Position numbers and translations under genes: made by a program
Notes under the pieces: model-generated
Seen by the model: only the letters and a program-made list of their open reading frames with translations
Database searches by the model: none
Told to the model about the DNA's origin: nothing
Part shown: in pieces, positions 8,726 to 18,027 of the stretch
How the letters are laid out: the number at the start of each line of letters is the position of its first letter
Numbering within the stretch: the first letter of the stretch is position 1
Assembly: GCA_963697965.1 (NCBI GenBank)
Contig: OY969108.1
Location: 2,480,001 to 2,544,000 of the forward strand
From: JAPLJC01 sp963697965
GTDB lineage: Bacteria; Desulfobacterota; Desulfobaccia; Desulfobaccales; 0-14-0-80-60-11
Direction of reading: 5' to 3'
Length of the DNA: 64,000 nucleotides

Positions 8726-9478
8726 ATGACAGAGGAGGACGCGCAACGGTTGGCCTGGGGGTTATGGTTCCATTTCTGGTTGGGGATTATCACCCTGGTT
8801 GCCGGCTCGATGGTGGTGTTTTTGGCCCCCATCGACCGGGAGGGCAGATTAGTCCAATTCACCGCCAGATGGTGGGGCCGGACCTTGCTGCGGATGGCCC
8901 ATGTTTCCGTGGAGGTGCGCGGGTTGGAACACCTGGCCCCGAACCAGGCCTATGTCTTTGCCGCCAACCACCGCTCCAATTTCGATATTTTCACCCTGAT
9001 CGCCATCCTGCCGGGCCGCCTCATGTTCGTCGCCAAGCAATCCCTCTTCCGGATTCCCGTCTTCGGGCACGCCTTAATTCGCATGGGCTCCGTACCTCTG
9101 GACCGGAGCAGCCTCAAACAGGCCATCAAGAGCCTGGACCGGGCCGCGGCCCGGGTGAAGGCCGGGGCCTCGATGATCATCTTTCCTGAAGGCACGCGGG
9201 TTGCCGCCCCGGAGCTCAGTCCTTTTAAGAAAGGGGTCTTCATCATGGCCGCCAAAGCCGGGCAGCCCATCGTGCCGGTGAGCATCAGCGGCACCCGTTT
9301 TATTCAAGTCCCGCACAGCATGCGGATGCGCCCCGGACCGGTGCGGGTAGTAATTTCGCCTCCCATCCAACCCCAGGATTATCGGCGCAAGGAAGACTTA
9401 ATGGCCGCGGTCTTCCAGGCCATCGCCACCAACTATGACCCCGACTTTCCCCATGATCCCCGCCGCAACCCCGAATAA
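8726..9478 (+). CDS. plsC: 1-acyl-sn-glycerol-3-phosphate acyltransferase
   Basis: The 250-residue protein has one N-terminal membrane segment (about 17-35) and the acyltransferase motifs. These are NHRSNFD (H82, D87 catalytic pair), GSVPLDR for glycerol-phosphate binding, FPEGTR near 152-157, and a VPVSISGT block. It converts lysophosphatidate to phosphatidate in phospholipid synthesis at the cytoplasmic membrane. Its 3' end overlaps the RNase J gene by up to 44 nt, so the two are probably co-transcribed. ATG at 8726 fits the first transmembrane helix. Confidence 0.92.
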   Translation: MTEEDAQRLAWGLWFHFWLGIITLVAGSMVVFLAPIDREGRLVQFTARWWGRTLLRMAHVSVEVRGLEHLAPNQAYVFAANHRSNFDIFTLIAILPGRLMFVAKQSLFRIPVFGHALIRMGSVPLDRSSLKQAIKSLDRAAARVKAGASMIIFPEGTRVAAPELSPFKKGVFIMAAKAGQPIVPVSISGTRFIQVPHSMRMRPGPVRVVISPPIQPQDYRRKEDLMAAVFQAIATNYDPDFPHDPRRNPE

Positions 9479-11129
9479 TTGGGTGGATCTCACCTTCCTG
9501 GGAGGGGTGGGGGAGATCGGCCTCAACATGATGGCCCTGGAGACCGCCAACCACCTGGTGGTGGTGGACGCCGGCCTCATGTTTCCCGAGGACCCCATGC
9601 TGGGGATAAACATCGTCATCCCCGATTTCACCTATCTGCGGGAGCGCCGGGATAAGATTACGGCCCTGGTCCTGACTCACGGCCATGAGGACCATATCGG
9701 CGCGGCCCCCTTTTTCCTCAAGGAATTCGCCGTCCCCGTCTACGGCACCCCCCTGACCCTGGCCCTCTTGCGGGAGAAACTGAGGGAACACGGCCTGCTG
9801 GCGCAGACCGACCTCAGGGAGATCCGGCCATCGGAACCCCTGGCCCTGGGACCCTTCGAATTCGAATTCATCCGGGTATGCCACTCCATCGTGGACGGGG
9901 TGGGTTTTGTGGTGCGCACCCCTCAGGGCTATCTGGCCCATTCCGGCGACTTCAAGATCGACCAGACCCCGGTGGCCGGCGAGGCCACGGACTTGAACCG
10001 CTTTGCCCATTACGGCGAACTGGGGATGCTGGTGCTGCTCTCCGACTCCACCAACGCCGAACGCCCCGGCTACACCCTGTCCGAGAGGCAGATCGGCATC
10101 ACCCTGGAAAACCTGGTGCGGGAGGCTCCGGGCCGGGTGATCGTGGCGGTCTTCGCCTCCCACATCCACCGGATGCAGCAGATCGTCGATATTGCCGCCA
10201 AGTACGGGCGCAAGGTGCTGTTCAACGGTAAATCCATGGTGACCAACTCCCGGATAGCCAAGGAGTTGGACATTCTCTCGGTCCCCCCGGAACTGGAGAT
10301 CAATGTGGGCGACCTGGAGCGGCTGCCGCCTCCCGAAACCATTGTCATCACCACCGGCAGCCAGGGAGAGCCCCTGAGCGCCCTGGCGCGCATGGCCCTG
10401 GAGGCCCACAAGCAGATCCACATTCGCCGGGGCGACCTGGTGATCCTCTCCTCCAAGTTCATCCCCGGCAACGAAAGGGCCATCACCACGGTAATCAACA
10501 ACCTCTATCGCCTGGGAGCCGAGGTGGCCTACCAGGAGGTGGCCGACATCCATGTTTCGGGCCATGCCTCCCAGGAGGAATTGAAGATGCTGCTGAACCT
10601 GACCCGGCCCCGCTATTTCATCCCCATTCACGGGGAGATGCGCCACCTCATCAAGCATGGCCACCTGGCCCGGGCGGTGGGCATCCCGGAAGAAAGGGTT
10701 CTTTTGGCCGGGAACGGCGATCAGGTGCGCTTCGATTCCCGGGGGGCGAGCCTCCAGGGCCGGGTGGACACCGGCCGGGTCTTCGTGGACGGCAAGGGAG
10801 TGGGGGACGTCAGCCGCATCGTCCTCAGGGACCGGCGGCACCTGGCCGCCGATGGGCTGGTGATCGCCTATGTAGCGGTGGACCCGGGGGCCCGCCGCAT
10901 CGTTACCGAACCGGAACTCATCACCCGGGGCTTCACCCTGGAGGAGGAGCAGGCGCCCCTCTTGGAGCAGGCCCGCAAGGTCTTCCAGGAGATCGTCCTC
11001 CGGGCCTTGAGCGAACCCACCCAGGACTGGCTGGAGATCCAGACCCAGGCCGGCAAGGCTATGCGCAAACTCTTCTTCAAATTCCTGGAGCGCCGCCCCA
11101 TGATCCTGCCGTTGATTCTGACCTTGTAA
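9435..11129 (+). CDS. rnj: Ribonuclease J
   Basis: The 564-residue metallo-beta-lactamase/beta-CASP protein begins LTFLGGVGEIGLNMM. It carries the zinc motif THGHEDHIG (H82, H84, D86, H87), LAHSGDFKID, the beta-CASP blocks SDSTNAE and ITTGSQGEP, and HVSGHASQEELK. The C-terminal domain runs through the final 110 residues. RNase J combines endonuclease and 5'-3' exonuclease activity in mRNA and rRNA processing. Translation may instead start at the in-frame ATG 9453. The coding overlap with plsC suggests translational coupling. Confidence 0.95.
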   Translation: MTPTFPMIPAATPNNWVDLTFLGGVGEIGLNMMALETANHLVVVDAGLMFPEDPMLGINIVIPDFTYLRERRDKITALVLTHGHEDHIGAAPFFLKEFAVPVYGTPLTLALLREKLREHGLLAQTDLREIRPSEPLALGPFEFEFIRVCHSIVDGVGFVVRTPQGYLAHSGDFKIDQTPVAGEATDLNRFAHYGELGMLVLLSDSTNAERPGYTLSERQIGITLENLVREAPGRVIVAVFASHIHRMQQIVDIAAKYGRKVLFNGKSMVTNSRIAKELDILSVPPELEINVGDLERLPPPETIVITTGSQGEPLSALARMALEAHKQIHIRRGDLVILSSKFIPGNERAITTVINNLYRLGAEVAYQEVADIHVSGHASQEELKMLLNLTRPRYFIPIHGEMRHLIKHGHLARAVGIPEERVLLAGNGDQVRFDSRGASLQGRVDTGRVFVDGKGVGDVSRIVLRDRRHLAADGLVIAYVAVDPGARRIVTEPELITRGFTLEEEQAPLLEQARKVFQEIVLRALSEPTQDWLEIQTQAGKAMRKLFFKFLERRPMILPLILTL

Positions 11130-11139
11130 GGATTAAAAG

Positions 11140-11207
11140 CGGTTTTCTGTTTTCTGTTTTCTGTGAAAGGCAAAATCAACGTAGGGGCGGGTTTTAAACC
11201 CGCCCCC
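11140..11207. repeat. Composite: GTTTTCT heptads plus TAGGGGCG palindrome
   Basis: A GTTTTCT array (11141-11164) runs into GTGAAAGGCAAAATC and then the palindrome GTAGGGGCGGGTTTTAAACC (11181-11207). The same order (heptads, GTGAAAGGCAAAA linker, GGGCGGG palindrome) recurs at 11784-11830 and 24963-25045. That recurrence indicates one mobile or amplified composite unit. Confidence 0.75.
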
Positions 11208-11307
11208 ACTGACACGGAAAACGGGAAACAGTAAACAGGCTATCCATGGGGTCTTCACCTACAAAAAAATTCTTGCCATTTATAAAACGCTTGATATCCT
11301 GAAAGGT

Positions 11308-11664
11308 ATGAAAAGGAGCGCCGCCTCTCGAATCCTGGCAGTGGCCGTGATCATCGGCACGGTTCTCTTTTTCTCCCTGCCCGGGGGCCTGCTTGCCGCC
11401 ACGGGCGGCTCGAGGTCCTGCTGCCACCGCGGTCTAGGCCCGGGCCTGGTGGCGCCCTGCTGCTGCCAACATAACGGGATGCCCGGCCATTGCGGGGATG
11501 CCAGCCAGAACTGCGGCTGCGCCTACCGCCTGGGTTCCGGCCCTTCGGCCTTAAGCTCGCCGGGCGTTGCCTTGGGGGCCACCACCTGGCAAAGTTCTCC
11601 TTTGGCCTTGACCATGTTTATGGCCATCAAAACCTTACCCACCAGCATTGTCCATCCTCCCTAG
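11308..11664 (+). CDS. Small secreted Cys-rich protein, unknown
   Basis: The 118 residues begin with a basic start and a hydrophobic segment (about 8-31, ending LLAATGG) that reads as a signal peptide. The mature part has eight cysteines within 35 residues (C38, C39, C51-C53, C62, C69, C71), plus H40, H55 and H61. This pattern suits periplasmic metal binding. The remaining 45 residues are unremarkable. It lies at the head of a same-strand run leading into the Cus efflux genes, so a copper or silver role is plausible but inferred. GAAAGG stands 8 nt before ATG 11308. No family was recognised. Confidence 0.6.
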   Translation: MKRSAASRILAVAVIIGTVLFFSLPGGLLAATGGSRSCCHRGLGPGLVAPCCCQHNGMPGHCGDASQNCGCAYRLGSGPSALSSPGVALGATTWQSSPLALTMFMAIKTLPTSIVHPP

Positions 11665-11783
11665 TTAAGTTAGTCCTGCCCCAAGCCTGATTCTTGTTCT
11701 CATTCTGAGTTTCGCAGCCCTTGCAGGTTGTGGAACCCGGGAAGCCTACGGCTACCGCTGGGTTCTGCCTGATCTTAAATTGC

Positions 11784-11830
11784 CTGTTTTCTGTTTTCCG
11801 TGAAAGGCAAAATCGAAGCAAGGGCGGGTC
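11784..11830. repeat. Degenerate composite heptad repeat
   Basis: GTTTTCTGTTTTCCG leads into the linker GTGAAAGGCAAAATC and an incomplete half palindrome (AAGGGCGGGTCACC). It is a decayed copy of the composite at 11140-11207, about 640 nt upstream, with the right palindrome arm lost. Confidence 0.65.
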
Positions 11831-11947
11831 ACCAATTGCTCCAGGCAGATGACCGGGGTGGACCACAGCGGCCACCAACACTAACGGATGACCATGGAGA
11901 GGCAGGGCGGTTCAGGTCCGCCCTGTATGATCTCTAGGAGGAACATT

Positions 11948-12259
11948 ATGAAAAGAGTGATAATTTCCATGATTCTGGCCCTGGCCCTGGCCTTTGCCAG
12001 CGCCGGGGCGGTAATGGCCGCCGGCGCCACCCAAGGCTTACAGGATAAGTCGGGTACGGTGCAACCAGGCGCGCCGCAGACCGTTTGCCCGGTGTTGGGC
12101 AACAAGATTAATAAAAATATCTACACTGATTATCAGGGCCAGCGCATCTACTTCTGTTGCCCGGGGTGCATCGATGTCTTTAAGAAGAATCCGGAGGCCT
12201 GCCTGAAGAAGATGGAAGAGCAAGGGGTGACTCCGGAAAAGACTTCCGGCGGGAAGTAA
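11948..12259 (+). CDS. Exported YHS/TRASH-type metal-binding protein
   Basis: The 103-residue protein has a signal peptide (about 1-25, ending AVMAAG). A YHS-like domain follows: CPVLGNKI (C47), DYQGQRIYFCCPGC (C70, C71, C74), then a helix FKKNPEACLKKMEEQG. The CPVxGxxI...YFCCxGC pattern is typical of small YHS proteins near copper and mercury resistance genes. There it probably binds soft metal ions in the periplasm. The ribosome site CTAGGAGG precedes ATG 11948. A longer frame upstream lacks this support. Confidence 0.85.
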   Translation: MKRVIISMILALALAFASAGAVMAAGATQGLQDKSGTVQPGAPQTVCPVLGNKINKNIYTDYQGQRIYFCCPGCIDVFKKNPEACLKKMEEQGVTPEKTSGGK

Positions 12260-12375
12260 CGGTTGACTACCCTCTACCAAGTAACTAATAGCTCGAAGGG
12301 GGGAACCTAATGAGTTTTCTCCCTTCCTGCCGCGAGAGATCGATAATTGCACTGAGGCATAAGGAGGAAGCACCG

Positions 12376-12906
12376 ATGATACCGCGAGTATTTTTGCTAA
12401 GTCTGTTTGCCTGCTTGTGCCTGGGCCTGCTTGTCTGTCTGGGAGGCTGGAACTATGCGGCAGCCGCCGCGCCAGGGCAGGTCAACCAGGTGAGTGCTTG
12501 GGAACCAGGTGGGGGGGGCATGGCCGGACCCGACAGCCAGAAAAAGGTTGGCACCATGAATGAAGGTATAGGCTTGCTGTGCCAGATGGGAGGCATGATG
12601 GAAGGGGGGAACTGCGGCCCGGGCGGCGGGGCAGGGCCGGGCGGGCAAGGAGGGCGGGGAGGTTGGTATTGCCCCTGGATGAATCAGCAGACCGGGTCTC
12701 CGGTGGCCAGGCCCGGCCAGCCCCTGTCGGCGGATCAGGCCAAAGCTTTGGTGGAGCAGGACATCCGGGGCAACCCTAATTTAAAAGCTGGTAAAGTGAT
12801 TTCTAAAGATGATGCTTATGAAGTGGATATTGTCACTAAGGATGGCTCCCTGGTGGATAAAATCCAGGTAAACAAGCAGACCGGCTGGTTCCGATCGGTC
12901 CATTAA
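12376..12906 (+). CDS. Exported Met/Gly/Cys-rich protein with PepSY-like domain
   Basis: The 176 residues comprise a signal peptide (1-31), a low-complexity middle part and a C-terminal PepSY-like domain. The middle part is rich in Gly and Met with Cys69, Cys80 and Cys99 (MGGMMEGGNCGPGGG, WYCPWMN). The PepSY-like domain is at about 117-174 (ADQAKALVEQDIRGNPNL, then YEVDIVTKDGSLVDKIQV). Met/Cys-rich segments fit Cu(I)/Ag(I) binding. AAGGAGG precedes ATG 12376. It sits between the YHS gene and the cyclase gene in the same orientation, probably in one operon. Function is inferred from position and composition only. Confidence 0.75.
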   Translation: MIPRVFLLSLFACLCLGLLVCLGGWNYAAAAAPGQVNQVSAWEPGGGGMAGPDSQKKVGTMNEGIGLLCQMGGMMEGGNCGPGGGAGPGGQGGRGGWYCPWMNQQTGSPVARPGQPLSADQAKALVEQDIRGNPNLKAGKVISKDDAYEVDIVTKDGSLVDKIQVNKQTGWFRSVH

Positions 12907-12945
12907 TTGCAAATCGGTCCATTGATTGCAAAATTGAGTTAATCC

Positions 12946-14601
12946 ATGTTTGCCTTTAAAACCTTAGAGCGAAGATTGATAGTCCTGCTGGTCATACCGG
13001 TAACCTTGTTTTTACTGGTCCTGTGGGTCGCCGGCTACCGTTTCACCAGTAGCCTGTTATTCAAAGAGTGGCAGGATATCGCCATCCTGCGCCTGGAGCG
13101 GGACGCCCACCAGATGGATATGCGGCTCAACGGGCAGATCAAATGGATGGAGGAATTCGCCCGGGCCGGGCAGGGCCCTCAAGGCCAGGAAATCCAGTCT
13201 TGGCTCCTGGCCCGGGAAAAGACCCAGGCCGGCGTCGTCCAGGTCAACCTGGCCTGGAATAAGGCGGCCGAGCCTCAAAGCCCAGCGGTCGTCCCGGAGC
13301 GATCGGCAGGAATCTCTTCCCTAGGGTACTTTTACCCACCGGATGGGAAAACCGTGGGGATCGCGGGGAACCTCCTGGACGCGGCCGGCAAGCCCTTGGG
13401 CCGGCTTGAAGTTGTCATAAGCTACGCCTACCTGATGCAGGACATCCTCAAGGAGGGCTGGCTGGTAGCTCAAATGGCCTGCGTGGTAAACCAGGAAGGG
13501 CTCTACCTGGCCCACAGCTCTCCGGCCATGCAATCCCGGCACTGTCTGGGGGGAACCGGGGACCCTCTGGAGCTGGCCATGCTCAAGGATATGAGGGAAA
13601 AGCCTTACGGCACCATCATGGGAAAAGATCGGGTGATCGGGTATTACAAGCTTCACGCCGCCCCATGGGCCATCATGCTGCACGCCCGGAGCAGCCAGAT
13701 CCTGGCTCCCATTTTGCAGTTTCACCTGTACTACCTGGCGGGCGGGGTCCTTTGTCTTATCGTCATCCTGGTGATTATCCGGCTGCAGCTAAAACCTTGT
13801 ATTATGGCCATCCGCGGCATCGCGGCCAGGGCCGCCCAGGTGGCCCGGGGGAATTACGGCGAGCCACTGCCGGTGGCCAGCCGGGATGAAATCGGCCGAT
13901 TGACCGCGGCTTTCAATGACATGGTGGCGGGCCTGAAAGAGAGGGACTTTATCAGCAACACCTTCGGACGCTACCTGGACCCGGAGATCGCCCGGGAGCT
14001 GCTCAGGCGGCCCGAGGCCAGCCGCCTGGGGGGAGAAAAGCGGGAAGTGGTCATCCTGTTCGGTGATATCCGGGGCTTCACCCCCCTGGCCGAAACCCTT
14101 ACTCCCGAAGCCACCATTTCCCTGATAAACCGCCACTTCTCGCGGATGATCGAGGTTATCCAGGCGCATCGGGGCATTATAGTGGATTTCCTGGGAGACG
14201 CCATCCTGGCCTTTTTCGATCCCCTGGATGGTCCCATGGAGCCGGTGGTGCGGCGAGCCATTGGCTGCGCTTTAAAGATGCAGGCGGCCATGGCTGCCGA
14301 AAACCTGGCCAAACCGGGAACGCCGCCCCTGCGCCTGGGCATCGGCCTGCATGCGGGGGAGGTGGTGGTCGGGAACATCGGCTCCGAAGCCCGTACCAAG
14401 TACGGAATCATTGGGGCCGCGGTGAACCTTACCCACCGCATCCAGGGCCAGGCCCAGGGCGGCGAGGTGATGGTTTCCGAAATGGTTTTCCACCATTGCC
14501 AGGAGACCCTGGCCGTCAGCAGGACCTTCGAGACCGCGCTCAAGGGCATCGCCCACCCGGTGAAGCTCTATGTGGTGGCAGGCACGAGGGAAGAGTTATA
14601 A
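12946..14601 (+). CDS. Membrane class III nucleotide cyclase with sensor and HAMP
   Basis: The 551-residue protein has a transmembrane helix near 10-30 and a periplasmic sensor region (about 31-260, Cache-like). A second helix (about 261-283), a HAMP segment and a class III cyclase domain from about 362 follow. Metal-binding Asp374 lies in FGDIRGFT and Asp418 in DFLGDAILAFF. Asn494 and Arg498 lie in AAVNLTHRIQ. At the usual purine-selecting position the motif reads TKYGIIG, with Lys485 where Asp or Thr is common, so ATP use is likely but not proven. It is embedded among metal-handling genes just upstream of the Cus pump. Confidence 0.85.
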   Translation: MFAFKTLERRLIVLLVIPVTLFLLVLWVAGYRFTSSLLFKEWQDIAILRLERDAHQMDMRLNGQIKWMEEFARAGQGPQGQEIQSWLLAREKTQAGVVQVNLAWNKAAEPQSPAVVPERSAGISSLGYFYPPDGKTVGIAGNLLDAAGKPLGRLEVVISYAYLMQDILKEGWLVAQMACVVNQEGLYLAHSSPAMQSRHCLGGTGDPLELAMLKDMREKPYGTIMGKDRVIGYYKLHAAPWAIMLHARSSQILAPILQFHLYYLAGGVLCLIVILVIIRLQLKPCIMAIRGIAARAAQVARGNYGEPLPVASRDEIGRLTAAFNDMVAGLKERDFISNTFGRYLDPEIARELLRRPEASRLGGEKREVVILFGDIRGFTPLAETLTPEATISLINRHFSRMIEVIQAHRGIIVDFLGDAILAFFDPLDGPMEPVVRRAIGCALKMQAAMAAENLAKPGTPPLRLGIGLHAGEVVVGNIGSEARTKYGIIGAAVNLTHRIQGQAQGGEVMVSEMVFHHCQETLAVSRTFETALKGIAHPVKLYVVAGTREEL

Positions 14602-14728
14602 ATGCCATCTTCCGCCTGGCCGTGCTGGTTGGCAACTGGTTAGGGGCAACTTGTAAAATGGCGCTTCTTGTGCTTATGATTGTCCCAAGGCTGATGATAT
14701 CGAGACTCCATAAAGGTAGATGTGAGAG

Positions 14729-16045
14729 ATGACATACCCACTGCGATCTTCCCGCGTCCTGTTGCTGCTGGTCCTATGTCTGGCCGGGGCACTGAGCCTG
14801 CCGGCGCCATCCCTGGCCCAGGGTAACGGCTCGCTGCCCCCTGACCTGGCAGCCCTCATCGACGAGGCCCTCAAGGCCAACCCCGAAGTCAGGCAGATGC
14901 GGGATTCGGCCCGGGCCTCCAAGGAGGCGATCAGCCCCGCCGGGGCCCTGGACGACCCGCAGGCCGGCTTTGAAATCGCCAACCTGCCCACCGACACCTG
15001 GAGTTTCCACACGGATCCCATGACCCAAAAGATGTTCGAGCTGTCCCAGAAATTTCCGTTTCCCGGGAAGCGGCGCCTCCGTTCCGAGGTGGCCACGGAG
15101 CAGTTCCACGCCAACGATTACTCCTATCAGGACAAGGTCAACGAGGTGCGCGCCAAGGTTTTGGAGGCCTATTGGGCCCTGTCCATGGCCAACCGCGATT
15201 ACGATCTGACCCAGCAAAACAAGCAGGCCTGGGAAGAGGTGGTCAAGGTGGCGGAGACCCGCTATGGCGTGGGCCAAGGCCAGCAGGCCGACGTCCTCCA
15301 GGCCCAGGTGGAGTTGGGCAATTACCTGGACCGCCTCTTTCAATGGGCCCAGAAACGGGAATCCCTGCTGGCGGATCTGAACGCCCTGCGCTCTAAACCG
15401 CCCCATACCCCCATTGCTCGTCCCCAGCCCTTGCAGCCCCGGCCCTTCACCCTGAAGCTCGACGAATTGCTGGCCCAGGCCAAGGCCCGGCCTCAGCTCC
15501 AGGCCCTGAAAGCCCTGATCGCCCAACAGCAAAAATCGGTGGACCTGGCTAAGAAGGCATATTTTCCGGACTTTACCGTCGGGGTCAACTATGCCCTCCG
15601 GGAAGAGGTGGCGGGGGTGAAACAATCAGACATGGTCGGCGGCCAGTTCATGGTCAACCTGCCCATCTGGCAGGCCTCCAAGATCAAACCCAAGATCCGG
15701 GAGGAAGAGGCCAAAGAAGAGGCGGCCAAAGAGGCCCACCAATCCGCTTGGGACCAACTGGCGGCAGCCATCAAGGACCGCGTCGTCAAACTCCAGCGCC
15801 TGGAAAAACAGACCTCCTTGTTTGACCAGGGGATCATTCCCCAGGCCCGGCAGGCCGCCGCCGCCTCCCTGACCGCCTACCAGGTGGGCGCCGTGTCCTT
15901 TAACCAGCTCTATCAAAGCGAGATTACGGAATATAACGCCGAGATGCAAATGCAGGAATATCTCAACGATTTTGAAGATAACTGGGCTGAATTGGAATGG
16001 CTGGTGGGGGCCGAACTCCCCCGGCCGCCCGGAGGCAAAACATGA
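14729..16045 (+). CDS. TolC-family outer membrane efflux protein (CusC-like)
   Basis: The 438-residue protein has a signal peptide ending near PSLAQG (about 25-31). Two repeats of the outer membrane efflux family follow, with long alpha-helical segments (VEDxAL-like ALIDEALKANPEVRQMRDSA, then TRYGVGQGQQADVLQAQVEL). A second half contains TAYQVGAVSFNQLYQSEI. It forms the outer membrane duct of the tripartite pump encoded by the next two genes. Its stop codon overlaps the ATG of the adaptor gene (ATGA), showing translational coupling. Confidence 0.92.
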   Translation: MTYPLRSSRVLLLLVLCLAGALSLPAPSLAQGNGSLPPDLAALIDEALKANPEVRQMRDSARASKEAISPAGALDDPQAGFEIANLPTDTWSFHTDPMTQKMFELSQKFPFPGKRRLRSEVATEQFHANDYSYQDKVNEVRAKVLEAYWALSMANRDYDLTQQNKQAWEEVVKVAETRYGVGQGQQADVLQAQVELGNYLDRLFQWAQKRESLLADLNALRSKPPHTPIARPQPLQPRPFTLKLDELLAQAKARPQLQALKALIAQQQKSVDLAKKAYFPDFTVGVNYALREEVAGVKQSDMVGGQFMVNLPIWQASKIKPKIREEEAKEEAAKEAHQSAWDQLAAAIKDRVVKLQRLEKQTSLFDQGIIPQARQAAAASLTAYQVGAVSFNQLYQSEITEYNAEMQMQEYLNDFEDNWAELEWLVGAELPRPPGGKT

Positions 16046-17874
16046 GCCTGGCACGCGCTGGCAAGGTTTGGTGGGGCCTGGGGATACTGGTCCTGGCGGC
16101 CCTGGTCTTCTCCTATTTTTCCGGGGCGCCGCCCTGGGGCAGGGGCAAAGCGGAGAAGAAGGCGCTTTGCTGGGTCTCCCCCAAGAACCCCAATTATGTT
16201 AAAGAGGCGCCGGGCCAGGACCCGGAGGGGAACGCTCTGGTGCCGGTCTATGCCACCTCTTCGGGGGCTAAACCAGCCGGTCCCGCCGTAGGCGCGGCTC
16301 CCCCAAAAGAGCGCAAGATCAAATATTGGCGAGCTCCCATGGACCCCACCTATATCCGGGACAAGCCGGGGAAATCGCCCATGGGCATGGACCTGGTGCC
16401 GGTCTATGAAGATGAGGCCCCGGCCGCCCCGGCCGGCGCCCCGGCAGCCGCGGCGGCGCCAGGCGCCCAAAAAGGGCGCAAGATCAAATACTGGGTCGAT
16501 CCCATGGACCCGACCTACGTCCGGGATAAGCCGGGGAAGGCCCCCTGCGGCATGGACCTGGTGCCGGTTTACGAGGAGGAGGGCGGTGGGGCCGCGGCCG
16601 CCCCCGGCGCCATCACGGTCTCCCCCGCCACCATCCAATCCATGGGGGTGCGGACCGCCAAGGTGGAGGTCAGGCCCCTGAACCACGATACCTGGGCGGT
16701 GGGCCTGGTGACCTTTGACGAACGGAGCCTTTCCCAGATCAACACCAAGGTGAACGGCTGGGTGGAGCGCCTCTATGTCAACGCCACCGGCGACCCGGTA
16801 CGCCGGGGCCAGGCCCTTCTCAGCATCTACAGTCCCGACCTGGTGTCCGCCGAGGAGGAGTACCTGCTGGCGCTCAGAAATCTGAAGGAACTGGGGAAGA
16901 GCCCCATCCCGGAAATGGCGGCAGGGGCCCGCCGGCTGGCGGAGGCCTCCAGGCGGCGCCTGGAGTATTTCGACATCAGCCTCGCCCAGATCGAGTCCCT
17001 GGAGGAAAGCGGCCAGGTTAAGAAGCATCTGGTCCTGGCTTCGCCGGTCCAGGGCATCGTCACCAAGCGCCTGGTGACCCAGGGCGCCTATGTGCAGGCG
17101 GGCATGCCTCTGCTGGAAGTGGCCGACCTCTCCACCATCTGGGTCGATGCCGATATCTATCAATACGAGCTGCCCTGGATCAAGGTGGGGCAGCAGGTGA
17201 CGATGAGCCTGGCCTACCTGCCGGGGGAGACCTTTGCCGGCCGGATCGATTACATCTACCCGTTCCTGAGCGGCGCCACCCGCACGGTGCGGGTGCGCCT
17301 CAAGTTCCCCAACCCCCAGCTCAAGCTGAAACCGGAAATGTTTGCTCAGGTCCAGATTAAGTCGCCGCTCACTAAAAACGTGGTGGTGGTGCCCGCCACT
17401 GCGGTGCTGGACACCGGCCTCCAGCAGCACGTCTTCATCGCCCTGGGCAATGGGCGGTTCGAACCCCGGGAAGTGAAACTGGGGGTCTATGGCGACGACA
17501 ACCAATACCGGGAGGTGCTGGCCGGTCTTCATGGCGGTGAAGAAGTGGTCACTTCGGCCCAATTTATGCTCGATTCCGAATCCCGCTTCCAGGAAGCGAG
17601 ACAGATGATGTTGGCCCCCCAGCCCCAGGGACCCAAGGAAGGGCCGGCTGCCGCGCCGGCTGCCGGGGCTCCGGCCGCCGCCCCCATGGCCGGCGGCAAA
17701 ACGGAGCGGAAGATCAAATACTGGGTCGATCCCATGGACCCGACCTACGTCCGGGATAAACCCGGCAAGGCCCCCTGCGGCATGGACCTGGTGCCGGTTT
17801 ACGAGGAGGAGGGCGGAGGTGGCGCCGCCCCCGGGGCGCCGAGGCCCCCCCTGCCGCCGATGCCTAACCATTAA
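16042..17874 (+). CDS. RND periplasmic adaptor (CusB-like) with four HMBD repeats
   Basis: The 610-residue adaptor has one N-terminal membrane anchor (10-28). Three heavy-metal-binding-domain repeats follow, at about 42-70, 92-122 and 147-177. The usual HlyD/CusB barrel-sandwich and beta-barrel core spans about 190-535. A fourth repeat sits at the C-terminus (556-587). Repeats 3 and 4 read YWVDPMDPTYVRDKPGK then PCGMDLVPVY and are almost identical in DNA as well. Repeat 1 (NPNYVKEAPGQ...LVPVY) is degenerate. CusB passes Cu(I)/Ag(I) to the pump; most homologues have none or one HMBD. The start at 16042 overlaps the CusC stop. Confidence 0.92.
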   Translation: MSLARAGKVWWGLGILVLAALVFSYFSGAPPWGRGKAEKKALCWVSPKNPNYVKEAPGQDPEGNALVPVYATSSGAKPAGPAVGAAPPKERKIKYWRAPMDPTYIRDKPGKSPMGMDLVPVYEDEAPAAPAGAPAAAAAPGAQKGRKIKYWVDPMDPTYVRDKPGKAPCGMDLVPVYEEEGGGAAAAPGAITVSPATIQSMGVRTAKVEVRPLNHDTWAVGLVTFDERSLSQINTKVNGWVERLYVNATGDPVRRGQALLSIYSPDLVSAEEEYLLALRNLKELGKSPIPEMAAGARRLAEASRRRLEYFDISLAQIESLEESGQVKKHLVLASPVQGIVTKRLVTQGAYVQAGMPLLEVADLSTIWVDADIYQYELPWIKVGQQVTMSLAYLPGETFAGRIDYIYPFLSGATRTVRVRLKFPNPQLKLKPEMFAQVQIKSPLTKNVVVVPATAVLDTGLQQHVFIALGNGRFEPREVKLGVYGDDNQYREVLAGLHGGEEVVTSAQFMLDSESRFQEARQMMLAPQPQGPKEGPAAAPAAGAPAAAPMAGGKTERKIKYWVDPMDPTYVRDKPGKAPCGMDLVPVYEEEGGGGAAPGAPRPPLPPMPNH

Positions 17875-18027
17875 CCGGGGAGCCAGGGAAAGGTAAATCT
17901 GGACCCCCTTGAGCCGGCTCATTGGAAAAAACCGAGGGTGGGCACTGCCCACCGATTCCTTATGGTGACAATATGATAATCATGCCCACTTGCCTGAGAT
18001 CCGAATGGTTGGGCGCCAGGAAATCCC

